Origin: Botrimarina colliarenosi
GTDB lineage: Bacteria; Planctomycetota; Planctomycetia; Pirellulales; Lacipirellulaceae
DNA length: 64,000 bases
Direction: 5' to 3'
Assembly: GCF_007859955.1 (NCBI RefSeq)
Contig: NZ_SJPR01000001.1
Location: 1,307,590 to 1,371,589 of the forward strand
Part shown: positions 25,783 through 35,378 of the stretch, piece after piece
Layout of the letters: each line of letters opens with the position of its first letter
How positions within the stretch are numbered: position 1 is the first letter of the stretch
Notes under the pieces: model-generated
Database searches by the model: none
Seen by the model: the letters and a program-made list of their open reading frames with translations, nothing else
What the model was told of the DNA's origin: nothing
Program-made: the position numbers and the translations under genes

Positions 25783-27237
25783 ATGCAATTGAAGCTTTCG
25801 AGGATCGCGCTGCTCCTCTTTGTGTTACTTGCACTAACAGCAATGTGGTCAGGGTCGTTGCTGCCACGGAGTTTGATCTTCACTCCCTCTCCTAGGAACA
25901 TTGAGGACCTCCGGTCGCTAGAATCACAATTTCAAAAGGTCGCGGACGCCTCTATACCAGCAGTCGTAGCTATACAACAGCCCAACTCGTCGGGGCATGC
26001 ATCCGGCGCGCTAGTTTCTTCGGACGGACTGATTGTTTCGTCATTCCACGTATCCCATCGCCTTCCCTGGGATGGTGTCGCACCGATTGAGCACCTTAAA
26101 CCAGGAGAAACGACCACCGTGGTTTTGGCCGATGGAAGAGAATGCAAGGCCAGACTACTTGGAGCAGACCAGACCACGGATATCTCATTGCTCAAACTGG
26201 TGGATGGCGGCCCCTACCCGTTTCTGCGGATTTCAGCAGACTCACAGCTGCATCTTGGCGATTGGGTGTTGAAGGTCGGTCACCCTGCGGGCATGCAACG
26301 AAACCGACCGCCTGTAATCCGAGTCGGGCGCGTTGTGGTTAGTGAGGCAGAGTTCTTCGTAAGCGACTGCAATGTAACTGGTGGCGATTCGGGTGGGCCT
26401 TTCATAGACCTTGATGGTGAAATCGTGGGAATCCCATCAGCTCTAGTTGCCGACGAACGAAATTATGGCATGTCGAATTACGAGTGGGCTCAACGCAAAA
26501 GCGGGTCGCCAATCCTGTCTTCGGCGATTCCTGCTCGGCACATCCTCTCGCAGTGGAACCAAATGCTTGCTGGCAAAGTGCTGCCACTAAAAGGGGACAC
26601 TTCGCGCCAAAGTAGACTTTTGCAAAAAGTCGATCGGATTCTTCCCAGTGTGAATTGGATGCAAGGAGGGAGCCTCGAGAAAGCGTTCAGTTTGGCGTCG
26701 AATGATGCGAATGGTTGGGTCGTTCGTGTTCTGGATTCAAGTGGACAGCAAGTTTCGCTCGGCACTATCTGCTCCTCAGACGGAAAGGTCGTGACTGTGA
26801 ACGGGACATTGCCAGATAGCCCGCGTTGTCAATTGTCTAGCGGTGAGACTTTCGATTGCGATATCGTCCGTCGAGACGATCAGTTCAAATTGGCTGTGCT
26901 CAAGATTCCCTTAGAGAGTACGACTGCCGCTAGCTGGGGAACGAGTAGCAGAAATGCGACGGTTGGTGCATTTGTCGCGGCTCCACTTTTCACCAATAGC
27001 AGCAACCAGATTCGTTTGAATGTCGGTATTGTTAGCACTCCAGAGTTGGCCCCCATGAGCGGGAGAACGTGCGAAAGTTTTGAAGTCGACATGCGTCTGC
27101 CCGACAAGTCGTTCGGTGGACCTGTGGTAAATCTTGACTGCGAGGCGATTGGAATCGCGGTACATTCAACCGTCTACGGGGCATTGGTGATTCCCGCGGC
27201 CCAAATCAGGGATCTGCTCGTGGATTCGCCAAGGTAG
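25783..27237 (+). CDS. tandem trypsin-like (S1C/HtrA-type) protease with degenerate second domain
   Basis: A 484-residue exported or membrane-anchored protein (hydrophobic N-terminus, SRIALLLFVLLALTAMW). The first trypsin-like domain has a full triad: His in LIVSSFHVSH (near 88), Asp in QTTDISLLKL and Ser in NVTGGDSGGPFIDLDG (near 203). A second copy follows near residues 305-480 (GTICSSDGKVVTVNG, FKLAVLKIP, SFGGPVVNLDCEAIGIAV) in which the His is not evident and Phe stands at the Ser position, so it is probably inactive. No PDZ domain is visible. The gene is clearly lower in GC (about 50-54%) than its neighbours, and both flanks are gene-poor, suggesting acquisition by transfer. The start was chosen at ATG before the hydrophobic segment. 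Confidence 0.83.
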   Translation: MQLKLSRIALLLFVLLALTAMWSGSLLPRSLIFTPSPRNIEDLRSLESQFQKVADASIPAVVAIQQPNSSGHASGALVSSDGLIVSSFHVSHRLPWDGVAPIEHLKPGETTTVVLADGRECKARLLGADQTTDISLLKLVDGGPYPFLRISADSQLHLGDWVLKVGHPAGMQRNRPPVIRVGRVVVSEAEFFVSDCNVTGGDSGGPFIDLDGEIVGIPSALVADERNYGMSNYEWAQRKSGSPILSSAIPARHILSQWNQMLAGKVLPLKGDTSRQSRLLQKVDRILPSVNWMQGGSLEKAFSLASNDANGWVVRVLDSSGQQVSLGTICSSDGKVVTVNGTLPDSPRCQLSSGETFDCDIVRRDDQFKLAVLKIPLESTTAASWGTSSRNATVGAFVAAPLFTNSSNQIRLNVGIVSTPELAPMSGRTCESFEVDMRLPDKSFGGPVVNLDCEAIGIAVHSTVYGALVIPAAQIRDLLVDSPR

Positions 27238-28021
27238 AGGACAACTTCGTCGTTGAAACTGCGGACGACGTTGCCGAGGTCGATTCACCGCTCCAGATTT
27301 AGTCCGTGAGTAAGTTGCCGAAGCTGGACCACCCGTTCGGAGTTGCGCCAGCAGGTAGCTCGCAGAGGCCTCCTTGCAAACAGGGGCACCTCTGCAGTTT
27401 CGGAAGACGGCACAAGGGGCCAGCCGTCCGCTTCGCATCTGGGATCGGTGGACATCACCTCAGCGAGATTCATCCGAGCTCGACCTGCCTCGGCGTGGAA
27501 CGACGCACGGTCTTGCACGTGAGCCCGTCTCGATAGGCGCCCGTCTCGACAGGCAGTCGATTGCCGGTTTGCCGACCGCCAAGGCATAGGGATGGGGCTG
27601 CCGCGCCGGAGGGGCTGCGCGTCGTCGTCGGCATTTGTTGTCCCGCCGCCGCACTTTTGGTGTTCCTGGGGTGAGAGGCGTTCATGCTGCGTTCGAGTAC
27701 CGGCTGGGACTCGCCCTTCTCAGCCCCCCAAGATTGTGCTGGGACGCTCCTTCGCCAAAGTGCTGGCGATCGCTTTCGGCTGCTCTCGGTCCGCCTTTTC
27801 GAAAAAAGCCAATCCGGCCCTCCGCCTCGGCCGTAACGACTGGGAATGACTCCGGGCGAAGTCGCCGCAGGCAAAGTCACTGGCAGACTTGTCGGGGCGT
27901 TTTCGTCTGGCGCTCTTCTTGCGCGTTACCGCCGATGGCAAACGACTCGCGGCCCGTCATTTGCAGTTTGCCTGCAACCTCGATGTTCCCGCACGTCCTC
28001 TCCCCTAGCGAACCCAGAACC
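27238..28021. other. gene-poor stretch downstream of the tandem protease
   Basis: I can support no gene in these 784 bases. Open frames on both strands are short, Arg/Pro/Ser-rich and mutually overlapping. The composition returns to the high GC of the neighbourhood near 28.0 kb. It may hold the decayed edge of an insertion, but no transposase remnant or terminal repeat is recognisable. Confidence 0.5.
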
Positions 28022-29050
28022 ATGCACCTCTTTCGATTCTCCGCTCCGCTAGCACTGGCGGTTGGCGCCGTCGTCGCGACGACGGCCCACGCGTCGGACC
28101 ACCTCGACGCCCCCAACCTGATGGGCAACGGGCAGGTCGACGTTAACGACCTGTACGCCTTTCAGTCGCCGACGAATCCCGCCAACACCGTCCTCATCCT
28201 GACGGTGAACCCGGGCGCCGGCGTGCTCAGCCCGCGGACCTTCGGGACCGACGTCACGTACTCGTTTAAGATCGACAACACGGGCGACGCCGTCGCCGAC
28301 ATTAGCTACGACGCGACCTTCGGCGCTCCGGTAGCGGGCGTTCAGGCGCTGACGCTCATGGGACCCGGCGGCGTGATCGCGGCGGGCTCGACCGGCGCCA
28401 CCGCCCCGACCACCGGCGGCGGGATGGTGCAAGCGGGCGTCTACGACGACCCGTTCTTCTTCGATCTGAACGGCTTCAACGACGGCTTGAACTTCACCGG
28501 CGACGATTTCTTCGCGGGCCTCGATACGTCGGCGATCATACTCGAACTCCCCAGCTCGCTGCTCGGCGGTCCGAACCTCGGCATCTGGGCGACCACCACC
28601 CAAGGTGGCAGCCAAGTCGACCGCGTCGGGCGCCCCGCGATCAACACCGTGCTGATCCCGTCGGCCCGCAAGCAAGAGTTCAACGAGGCGTCGCCCGCCA
28701 ACGACTTCTCGGCCTTCGGGACCGACGTGAACTCGGCGATCGCCGGACTGAGCACCCAGTCGAACGCCGACGCGTTGACGCCGGTGCTGCTGCCGGACGT
28801 GCTGACGTTCGACACGTCTAGCGCCGCGGGCTTCCTCAACGGACGCCAGTTGGCCGACGACGTGATCGACGCCGAGCTGACGCTGCTGACCGCCTCGTCG
28901 ACACCGATCGGCGACGGGGTCGACGCCAACGACAAGGCTTTCCTCGGTTCGTTCCCCTACCTGGCAGCGGCGAATATCCCCGAGCCGACGACCATCGCGA
29001 TCGCCCTGATCGCCGTGTCGGGCCTCGCCACGGGACGCCGTCGCGCCTGA
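28022..29050 (+). CDS. DUF4331 exported protein with PEP-CTERM anchor
   Basis: The 342-residue protein has a signal peptide (SAPLALAVGAVVATTAHA) followed by the DUF4331 start SDHLDAPNLMGNGQVDVND and LYAFQSP. The C-terminus is a typical PEP-CTERM sorting signal: PEPTTIAIALIAVSGLA then GRRRA. It should therefore be exported, processed by an exosortase and bound at the cell surface or matrix. The function of DUF4331 is unknown. TPR and HupE/UreJ-like genes follow on the same strand after a strong terminator, and this gene set is one I associate with DUF4331 in other genomes. The start was chosen at ATG 28022, although the frame is open upstream. Confidence 0.87.
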   Translation: MHLFRFSAPLALAVGAVVATTAHASDHLDAPNLMGNGQVDVNDLYAFQSPTNPANTVLILTVNPGAGVLSPRTFGTDVTYSFKIDNTGDAVADISYDATFGAPVAGVQALTLMGPGGVIAAGSTGATAPTTGGGMVQAGVYDDPFFFDLNGFNDGLNFTGDDFFAGLDTSAIILELPSSLLGGPNLGIWATTTQGGSQVDRVGRPAINTVLIPSARKQEFNEASPANDFSAFGTDVNSAIAGLSTQSNADALTPVLLPDVLTFDTSSAAGFLNGRQLADDVIDAELTLLTASSTPIGDGVDANDKAFLGSFPYLAAANIPEPTTIAIALIAVSGLATGRRRA

Positions 29051-29100
29051 GCAGGGTGACGCCGGTCACGAAGTGAGGGCCGATCATTGAGGGAGCGTGG

Positions 29101-29137
29101 AGAGCCCGGCCGAACGGCGGTCGGGCTCTCTTTTCTT
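29101..29137 (+). terminator. intrinsic terminator after the DUF4331 gene
   Basis: A GC-rich 12-base-pair stem, AGAGCCCGGCCG pairing with CGGTCGGGCTCT (one G-U), with a five-base loop, followed by CTTTTCTT. It lies 51 bases beyond the DUF4331 stop, separating it from the TPR gene. Confidence 0.85.
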
Positions 29138-29200
29138 ACGACGCTGTCCTTGCCGACTTTTCGCTCGCTCGCGTTCAACACGGGATAACGCCTCAAGCCG

Positions 29201-30394
29201 ATGTCGAGTCGATCACGAATCACCGCGACGGTCTTGGTCACGTTCGCAGCGGGCGTCGCGATGGCGGGCGACCCCTATTTGCCGGAGGACGACGAGGTCC
29301 TCCAGACGCTTCCGGTCGCGGTCTTGGCGGGGCAGAGCGAGGTCGCCGACCTTCGCCGACGCCTCTTGAAAGAGCCCGAGGACGCCGACCTCGCCGCCCA
29401 AGTCGCGAACGCGTACGTCCAGCTTGGCAAGCAGGGGGGCGGGCCCCGCTACTACGGCTACGCCCGCGCGGCGATCGAGCCGTGGTGGGACGAGTCGGCG
29501 CCGCCGGCGGAGATTCTCCGCGTCCGCGCGAAGCTCAAGGAGACCGATCACGAGTACGCGGCGGCGCTCGAAGACATCGAGACGTTGCTGCAGAGCCGCC
29601 CCCGCGATTCGCAAGCGTGGATCGAAGCGGTCAACCTCCACCGCGTGCAGGGCGACTACGACGCGGCGTGGGTGGCGTGCGACCAACTGAGTGAGTTCGC
29701 CGAAGGGGTCGCGAGGGTGTTCTGCCGCGTGCCGCTCTTGGCGGTGACGGGGGGCGCCGAAGAGGCCGCCGGGCTCATCGAGCAAGCCTTGCCGATCACC
29801 AAAGAGAAACTGCCGGCCGTTGCGCCGTGGCTCTTAACGCAACAAGCCGAGACCGCCCGCGCGCTGGGCCGCGACGACGTGGCGGAGCGGGCTTACCGTG
29901 AAGGGCTCGCCCTCGACACCAACGACGGGTTCCTCAAGCGGGCCTACGCCGATTTCCTGCTCGATCGCGACCGGGCCGACGAAGTCGCGGCGATGCTTGG
30001 CGACGATTTGAGCGATAACGGCTACTTGCTCGCCGCGGCGATCGCCGCCCGCCAGACCGGCGACACCGCACGGGCCGCCGAGTTACGCCGCGAACTGGCC
30101 GACCGCTTCCGCGAAACCCGGCTGCGGGGCGACCTGCCGCACGGCCGGTTCGAGGCGCGCTTTGCGCTGGAGCTCGAGGACAACCCCCAACGGGCGCTCG
30201 AGCTGGCGCTCGCCAACTGGGACCGCCAGAAGGAAGCCCGCGACACCCGCAACGTGCTCGAAGCCGCGCTCGCGGCGCAGCAGCCCGTCGCGGCGGCGGA
30301 GGCGATCGGCTTCCTCAAGGAGGCGGGCACGCAGGACGTGGCGCTGCAGCGACTCGTCGAGCAATTGGTCGAGCAGCTGGAGGCGAAGCCGTGA
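29201..30394 (+). CDS. exported tetratricopeptide repeat protein
   Basis: The 397-residue product has an N-terminal signal peptide (ITATVLVTFAAGVAMAG) and helical TPR-like repeats through most of its length, such as ADLAAQVANAYVQLGKQGG, YAAALEDIETLLQSRPRDSQ, LGRDDVAERAYREGLALDTN and NPQRALELALANWDRQKEAR. No catalytic motif is seen, so a scaffold role in the periplasm is likely. The stop overlaps the GTG of the HupE-like gene by four bases (GTGA), making the two translationally coupled. Confidence 0.85.
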   Translation: MSSRSRITATVLVTFAAGVAMAGDPYLPEDDEVLQTLPVAVLAGQSEVADLRRRLLKEPEDADLAAQVANAYVQLGKQGGGPRYYGYARAAIEPWWDESAPPAEILRVRAKLKETDHEYAAALEDIETLLQSRPRDSQAWIEAVNLHRVQGDYDAAWVACDQLSEFAEGVARVFCRVPLLAVTGGAEEAAGLIEQALPITKEKLPAVAPWLLTQQAETARALGRDDVAERAYREGLALDTNDGFLKRAYADFLLDRDRADEVAAMLGDDLSDNGYLLAAAIAARQTGDTARAAELRRELADRFRETRLRGDLPHGRFEARFALELEDNPQRALELALANWDRQKEARDTRNVLEAALAAQQPVAAAEAIGFLKEAGTQDVALQRLVEQLVEQLEAKP

Positions 30395-31518
30395 AGCTCC
30401 CCCGCGCCCTGCCGCTGTTGCTCTTTGGCTTGATCGCCTCAGCCGCTTACGCCCACAAGCCGAGCGACAGCTATCTGCGGATCGAACGCGAAGAAGGCCC
30501 GCTACTCGTCGAGTGGGACATCGCGCTCAGCGATCTCGAACTGCTGGTCGGCCTCGACGCCGACCAAGACGGCAAGATCACCTGGGGCGAAGTGAAGGCG
30601 CAGCAGGCGGCGATCGCCGGCCACGCGCTCAGCCATCTGCAGCTCACCGCCGACGGCGAACCGTACGAACTGCGTCTATCGGGCATGATGGCCAATCGGC
30701 ACAGCGACGGCGGCTACGCGGTCCTGTTGCTCGAGGGCGCCGACCCGGGCGAGGCGAAGCTCGACATCGCGTACCAACTGCTGTTCGACGTCGACCCGAC
30801 CCACCGCGGGTTGGTTCTTTACACCGCCGACGGGTCGACCACGACGCACGTGTTGAGCCGCGAAGAGCCGGAGGTCGAGCTCGGCGCGGGGCAGGGGACG
30901 CTCTGGAACGCGTTCGCCCAGTACGTGCGCGAAGGGGTCTGGCATATCTGGATCGGCTTCGACCACATCTTGTTTCTGCTAGCGCTACTTTTGCCGGCGG
31001 TTTTGTTCCGCCAGGAAGGGCGATGGGAACCCGTCCAAAACTTCCGCCCGGCTTGCTGGGGCGTGCTGAAGATCGTGTCGGTCTTCACGCTGGCCCACTC
31101 GATCACGCTCTGGCTCGCGGTGATGGAGTACGCGACGCCGCCCAGCCAATTGATCGAGTCGACGATCGCGCTGTCGATTGTCGTCACGGCGCTGCACAAC
31201 CTGTACCCGGTGCTGCGGATCTCGAATTGGGCGATCGCGTTCCTGTTCGGCCTGGTGCACGGCTTCGGTTTCGCCAACGTGCTGATCGACCTGGGGCTCA
31301 GCCAGGCGTCGCTCGCGGTGGCGCTGCTGGGGTTCAACGTCGGCGTCGAACTCGGCCAGATGGCGATCGTGCTCGTCTTCCTGCCGCTGGCCTACCTGAC
31401 GCGCGGCACGTGGTTCTACCGCTGGGTGGTGCTGCGCGGCGGCTCGGTGCTGGTGGCGGTGATCGCGGCGATCTGGTTCTACGAGCGCGCGTTCAACGCC
31501 GAGATCATCGGCTTCTGA
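30391..31518 (+). CDS. HupE/UreJ family membrane protein with EF-hand-like loop
   Basis: From GTG 30391 (375 residues) there is a signal peptide (ALPLLLFGLIASAAYA) and an exported N-terminal domain of ~150 residues, then about six to seven membrane helices with HIWIGFDHILFLLALLLPA, SITLWLAV and AIAFLFGLVHGFGFANV, which are HupE/UreJ_2 family hallmarks rich in membrane His and Asp. Residues 56-67 (DADQDGKITWGE) form a textbook EF-hand calcium loop in the exported domain. HupE/UreJ proteins are linked to nickel transport; the metal here is unproven. It is coupled to the TPR gene and its stop overlaps the convergent thioredoxin gene by 14 bases. Confidence 0.86.
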   Translation: MKLPRALPLLLFGLIASAAYAHKPSDSYLRIEREEGPLLVEWDIALSDLELLVGLDADQDGKITWGEVKAQQAAIAGHALSHLQLTADGEPYELRLSGMMANRHSDGGYAVLLLEGADPGEAKLDIAYQLLFDVDPTHRGLVLYTADGSTTTHVLSREEPEVELGAGQGTLWNAFAQYVREGVWHIWIGFDHILFLLALLLPAVLFRQEGRWEPVQNFRPACWGVLKIVSVFTLAHSITLWLAVMEYATPPSQLIESTIALSIVVTALHNLYPVLRISNWAIAFLFGLVHGFGFANVLIDLGLSQASLAVALLGFNVGVELGQMAIVLVFLPLAYLTRGTWFYRWVVLRGGSVLVAVIAAIWFYERAFNAEIIGF

Positions 31519-32812
31519 CGTCCGCTGATCCGTCGGCGGCGTTGAGCAAGCGGGCGACTTCGTCACGCAGCGCTTCGCCGGGCAGCCCGATTGCGGCGAT
31601 CTTGCCTACTTGGTCGATGACATACACCTCGGGGAAGCCATCGACCGACCACTCCCTCGCGACGCGGCCCGGATCGCCGTCGAGTGCGACGCTCCAGGTC
31701 AGCTTCCCGTCGGCGACGCCTTCGAGCGCGCTGTCGGGCGTCGCATCACGCATCAGCGTGAGGATTTCGAGACGGTCGCCGTATTCGGTGGTGAGGTCGG
31801 CCAGGTCGGGGTACATCCGCGCACAGGGGCCGCAGCCGGTGAAAGAAAACTGCACGACGACTGCCTTGCCACGTTGGTCGGCCATCCGCCACGGCTCGCC
31901 GTCGAGCAGGGAGACTTCCAGATCGGGAGCGACCACGCCGACTTTGAGATGGCGTTCCCTGAAGAGGAGCGCGGCGGCCTGGTCGGCGAATCGCTGGGGA
32001 TGAGGGTCGTCGATGATGCGGATGACGTACCAGCGATCATCGACCCCTTTGGTTCCTGGGATCAAGGGTGACGCCTCGTCGGCGACGAGCTGTTCGAGCG
32101 TCGCCACTGCGGCGTCGCGGCGCGCCGCCATCTCGGCTTCGGACGGAGATTTTGCCAGCCATTCCACGTGAAGATCGAGTTCGCCTGGCCGGTAGGGCTT
32201 GGCGCCGCTGCGCAAAGCCTCGACGCGTTGCACCGATCGGACCCGGGCGTCCTCCAGTTCGAGGTCGTCATTGGCGAGGTAGAACCGGAGAGCGTCCCGC
32301 GTCGCCTTTGGAACCGTTTCTGAAGCGACGAGCGAAGAGATTGCGTCGTGGGCGGCGGGCTCGTAGTTGCCGTAGAACGTCACTTTACCGGCGATCGACA
32401 GCAAGTTGCTTTTTGCATAGAAGGGCAGCCGTGACAGCGCCTCACGTCGCCCGACGACTTCAGGAGCGTCGTCCCCTCCGCCGCGGCCCGCCTCCTTGAA
32501 GACGTGCCACAACGCCAAGAGGCCGACGTCGTCGCCGCGGTGATCGGCCTCGAAATCGAGCAGCCGCGGGATGTACTCGGCGCTCGGATCGACGAGCGTA
32601 CTGTCGGCGATGGCTCGGTCGTAGTCTTCCCGCGATTTCAACTCGCTTGTCGCATGCCAGTACGGCTCTAAGGCCGCGTAGTAGTCCGTCATCAACGCGA
32701 CGAGCTCTTGCTCGGCAGACGTTAAGTCCGGGTTGCGAGCACTTTGGACCGCCCAGATCAGACCCGCGGTGCACGCCACGAGGAGGACGGCGACGGTTAA
32801 CGAGGTTCGCAT
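31505..32812 (-). CDS. exported TlpA-like thioredoxin-fold protein
   Basis: The 435-residue protein starts at ATG 32812 with a signal or anchor (MRTSLTVAVLLVACTAGLIW). A helical domain of ~280 residues that I do not recognise precedes a thioredoxin-fold domain with the redox motif CGPC in VVVQFSFTGCGPCARMYPDL (near 322-325) and the cis-Pro region SVDGFPEVYVIDQVGKIAA. Thiol-disulfide exchange in the periplasm is expected. The last 14 bases overlap the end of the HupE-like gene on the other strand. The frame is open upstream to 32929, but the hydrophobic start fits better. Confidence 0.86.
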   Translation of the reverse strand: MRTSLTVAVLLVACTAGLIWAVQSARNPDLTSAEQELVALMTDYYAALEPYWHATSELKSREDYDRAIADSTLVDPSAEYIPRLLDFEADHRGDDVGLLALWHVFKEAGRGGGDDAPEVVGRREALSRLPFYAKSNLLSIAGKVTFYGNYEPAAHDAISSLVASETVPKATRDALRFYLANDDLELEDARVRSVQRVEALRSGAKPYRPGELDLHVEWLAKSPSEAEMAARRDAAVATLEQLVADEASPLIPGTKGVDDRWYVIRIIDDPHPQRFADQAAALLFRERHLKVGVVAPDLEVSLLDGEPWRMADQRGKAVVVQFSFTGCGPCARMYPDLADLTTEYGDRLEILTLMRDATPDSALEGVADGKLTWSVALDGDPGRVAREWSVDGFPEVYVIDQVGKIAAIGLPGEALRDEVARLLNAADGSADVRSR

Positions 32813-32982
32813 CGATGGATCTCCAACCGCCCCGATTTCGGCAACGCCCAGCTGGCGACAAGAACGCCAAGCTACCGCCAAGGAGGTTCGGCGGAGGGGG
32901 ATTGGTCTAAGAATCTTGCGAAAGTTCACTCCGACGACTTGCGTCGCCGGCTCGCCGTTCGCGCAGGGGTCGGCGGAGCTTC

Positions 32983-33014
32983 AATCCGAATTCCGAATTC
33001 CGAATTCCGCAATC
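32983..33014. repeat. AATTCCG tandem repeat downstream of the DUF11 gene
   Basis: The heptamer unit AATTCCG is repeated three times, framed by AATCCG and CGCAATC. It resembles the units of the fadB element A. It sits within the 206-base gap before the stop of the DUF11 gene. Confidence 0.6.
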
Positions 33015-33018
33015 GATC

Positions 33019-35214
33019 TCACTCGTCGCCGAAGACGCGGGTGCTTTCTTCGCGGCGGATGGGCCGCGTTATCTCGTTTGATTCGACGAGCACCGTCACA
33101 CGCTGGTCGCCCGGCTCGGCGCCGGTGACGCGGACGCGGAACGCCGCCTTCTGGCCCGGCTCGAGACGCGGCAGCGGGGCGAATTCGGCCCGGGTCGCTT
33201 CGACGCGGTGGGCGGCGTCTCCATCGGCGCCGACGACCCGCAGGCCGCTCGGCGCCTCGACGCGGACCCGCACGCCGGTGGCGGCTTGGGTCCCCTCGTT
33301 GAGGACGCGGATCTCGTAGATGTTCTCGCCGCCGATTTCGATCGGGTCGTTGAGGTCGCGGACCTCGAAGGAAAGCGACGCCACGCCCTCGACGCGGATG
33401 TTCTGCGAGTGCTCGGCCTCGAGCCCGTCGCGCGCTTCGCTCTGGACCTTGAGGACGTGTTCGCCGGCGGTGACCGGCATCGCGACCACCTCGACCTCGC
33501 CGCGCTCGCCCTCGGGCAATTCGGCGAGGCTCCAGTAGACGCTGTGCGTGGTGGCGTCGTACTCGCCCAGGTTGTTGGCGCGGACAAACTCCATGCCGCG
33601 CGGCAGGTGCGTGACGAGCCGCACGTCCTTGGCGGGGGCGGTGCCCGGGTTGTCGACGCCGATCGTGTAGCTAGCGGGCCGCTCGAGATAACGCCGCGAC
33701 GGGCCGTCGATCGACACCGACAGCGACGGGGCGACCACGTCGAACTCAACGCTCTTCTCGGCGCGCAGATCGCCATCGGCGATCGCGGCCACCGCGTTCA
33801 CCACGTGGCCCGCCTGAGCGGCGGTCATGTGCAGATCAATGCGACGGGTCTCGCCCGGCTCGAGCGAGCCGACCTCGTACTCCAGCGCCGCGCCGGCGGC
33901 GTGGCGGAGCTGGGGCGGCACGTCCTCGACGAGCAACACGCCCGTCGCGACGCCGGTGCCCGGGTTGTGTAGTTCGATCGAAATGGTCTGCTCGTCGCCC
34001 AGCAGCACGTTCTCGGCGGCGGCGATCCGCATGGTTAGCTGCGGACGCGTGGCGACCGTCGCGGCGCTGGCCGAGGCGTCCATCGTCACCGTGGCGACGC
34101 TGCCGAGGGGGCCCTCGCGGAGCGGCTCGAACTCCATCTCGACGGTCCGGTCTTCGCCGGCGGCGACCGTCCCGAGGCGCCAGACGAGGCGGCCTTGGTG
34201 CTGGTCGGCGGCCGGGTTGGTCTTGAGCAGCCGCGCGCCGGCGGGGGTCTGGTCGCTGAGCACCACGTTCTCGGCGGGGCCGCTGCCGGTGTTGCGGACC
34301 TTCACGACGAAGCGGCACGGCTTGCCGATCTGCGCCTCGCGCGGCCCGCGTTTCTCGACGACGAGCGACGCCTCTTGCGGGCCTTCGAGTGTCTCGGGGC
34401 CGGGGCGGCCGTTCCCTTCGGTGGGGGGCGTTGGCGACGCGCCGAAGGCGCCGGCAAAGGCGTGGGGCTCGGCGACCGGCGCCGCCGAAGCGACCCGCGG
34501 GGCGACCGGTTCAACGCCGTTCTGAACGGGGGGAGCGGTCCGCTCCGTCGGCCGTGTCGCCGCGGGCGTCCGCTCGACCGGCGTCAGCTCGGCGAACTCC
34601 TCGCGAGCGATGGTGATTGCCTCGGCGTCGGCCGGCGACGCGAGCGGCGCGGGCGCGACCGGCGTCGCGCCGATCGCGATGCGGTCGGAAGGTTGGGCTG
34701 CCGATTGGGTCGTCGGATTCGTGCGCGGCGTGGGGGGCAGGGCCGCGAACGGGTCGTCGCCGAGCGGCGGGGCAGCCAAGTCGCTCGCGTCGCTGGTGGC
34801 GCCGACGCGGATCACCTGCTCGGGCGCCGCTTTCTCGGTCGCTTTCAACTCGGGTCCGGCTGGAGCGCCGCGGAGCGGATTGCTCGACGGCAACGTTGCG
34901 GCCGACGACGGGTTCTGCCGGATCGAGTTGGTGGCGACGGGGGCCGGGGCGGCGCCGTAGCGGCCGCCGGCGGGGGTGACCGTCGGCGCGTCAAAAGCCG
35001 TCGGATCGAACGGCGACGGCTCGGCTTGCGCCGGTGGGGCGATCGCCTTGGCGGGCGGGGCCAGCTTGGCTGTCGCCCAATCGGCGACGTTGAGGGTCGA
35101 TTCGGTCTTGGTCCCCGACCACGGCGTCGGCGGGGCGTCGTCGCCACAGACGACGGCCGGGGCGGCGCAGGCCGCCAGGACAACGAGTCGGACAAAGAGG
35201 CGTTGGCGATCCAT
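33019..35214 (-). CDS. exported DUF11-repeat protein
   Basis: The 731-residue protein has a signal peptide (QRLFVRLVVLAACAAPAVVC), then ~230 residues of low-complexity Ala/Pro/Thr sequence, then a series of ~110-residue beta-sandwich DUF11-type modules, seen in RGPREAQIGKPCRFVVKVRN with TGSGPAENVVLSDQTPAGA, PSRRYLERPASYTIGVDNPG with APAKDVRLVTHLPRGMEFV, and NIYEIRVLNEGTQAATGV. Such arrays are usually parts of large surface or envelope proteins in Planctomycetes. There is no anchor motif at the C-terminus (ESTRVFGDE). It is a single gene with ~160-200 base gaps on both sides. Confidence 0.86.
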   Translation of the reverse strand: MDRQRLFVRLVVLAACAAPAVVCGDDAPPTPWSGTKTESTLNVADWATAKLAPPAKAIAPPAQAEPSPFDPTAFDAPTVTPAGGRYGAAPAPVATNSIRQNPSSAATLPSSNPLRGAPAGPELKATEKAAPEQVIRVGATSDASDLAAPPLGDDPFAALPPTPRTNPTTQSAAQPSDRIAIGATPVAPAPLASPADAEAITIAREEFAELTPVERTPAATRPTERTAPPVQNGVEPVAPRVASAAPVAEPHAFAGAFGASPTPPTEGNGRPGPETLEGPQEASLVVEKRGPREAQIGKPCRFVVKVRNTGSGPAENVVLSDQTPAGARLLKTNPAADQHQGRLVWRLGTVAAGEDRTVEMEFEPLREGPLGSVATVTMDASASAATVATRPQLTMRIAAAENVLLGDEQTISIELHNPGTGVATGVLLVEDVPPQLRHAAGAALEYEVGSLEPGETRRIDLHMTAAQAGHVVNAVAAIADGDLRAEKSVEFDVVAPSLSVSIDGPSRRYLERPASYTIGVDNPGTAPAKDVRLVTHLPRGMEFVRANNLGEYDATTHSVYWSLAELPEGERGEVEVVAMPVTAGEHVLKVQSEARDGLEAEHSQNIRVEGVASLSFEVRDLNDPIEIGGENIYEIRVLNEGTQAATGVRVRVEAPSGLRVVGADGDAAHRVEATRAEFAPLPRLEPGQKAAFRVRVTGAEPGDQRVTVLVESNEITRPIRREESTRVFGDE

Positions 35215-35378
35215 CGACGACGCTCACGCGGGGGTTACCGGTCTAGCGGAACACCCACCACGCCGGAGCGGCGCAGCGGTTCCAGGGCGGTAACTAGCAG
35301 AACCCCCGCGAGGGGCAAAGAGCGGTAGGGGCCGCCGGCTATCGGCGGCGAACTCTAGCGCCCACCCCTGTGACGGCG

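Noticed and set aside
30162..32003. 613-codon open frame on the plus strand
   Set aside because: It crosses three real genes (TPR, HupE-like, thioredoxin) in other frames and is Arg/Ser-rich.
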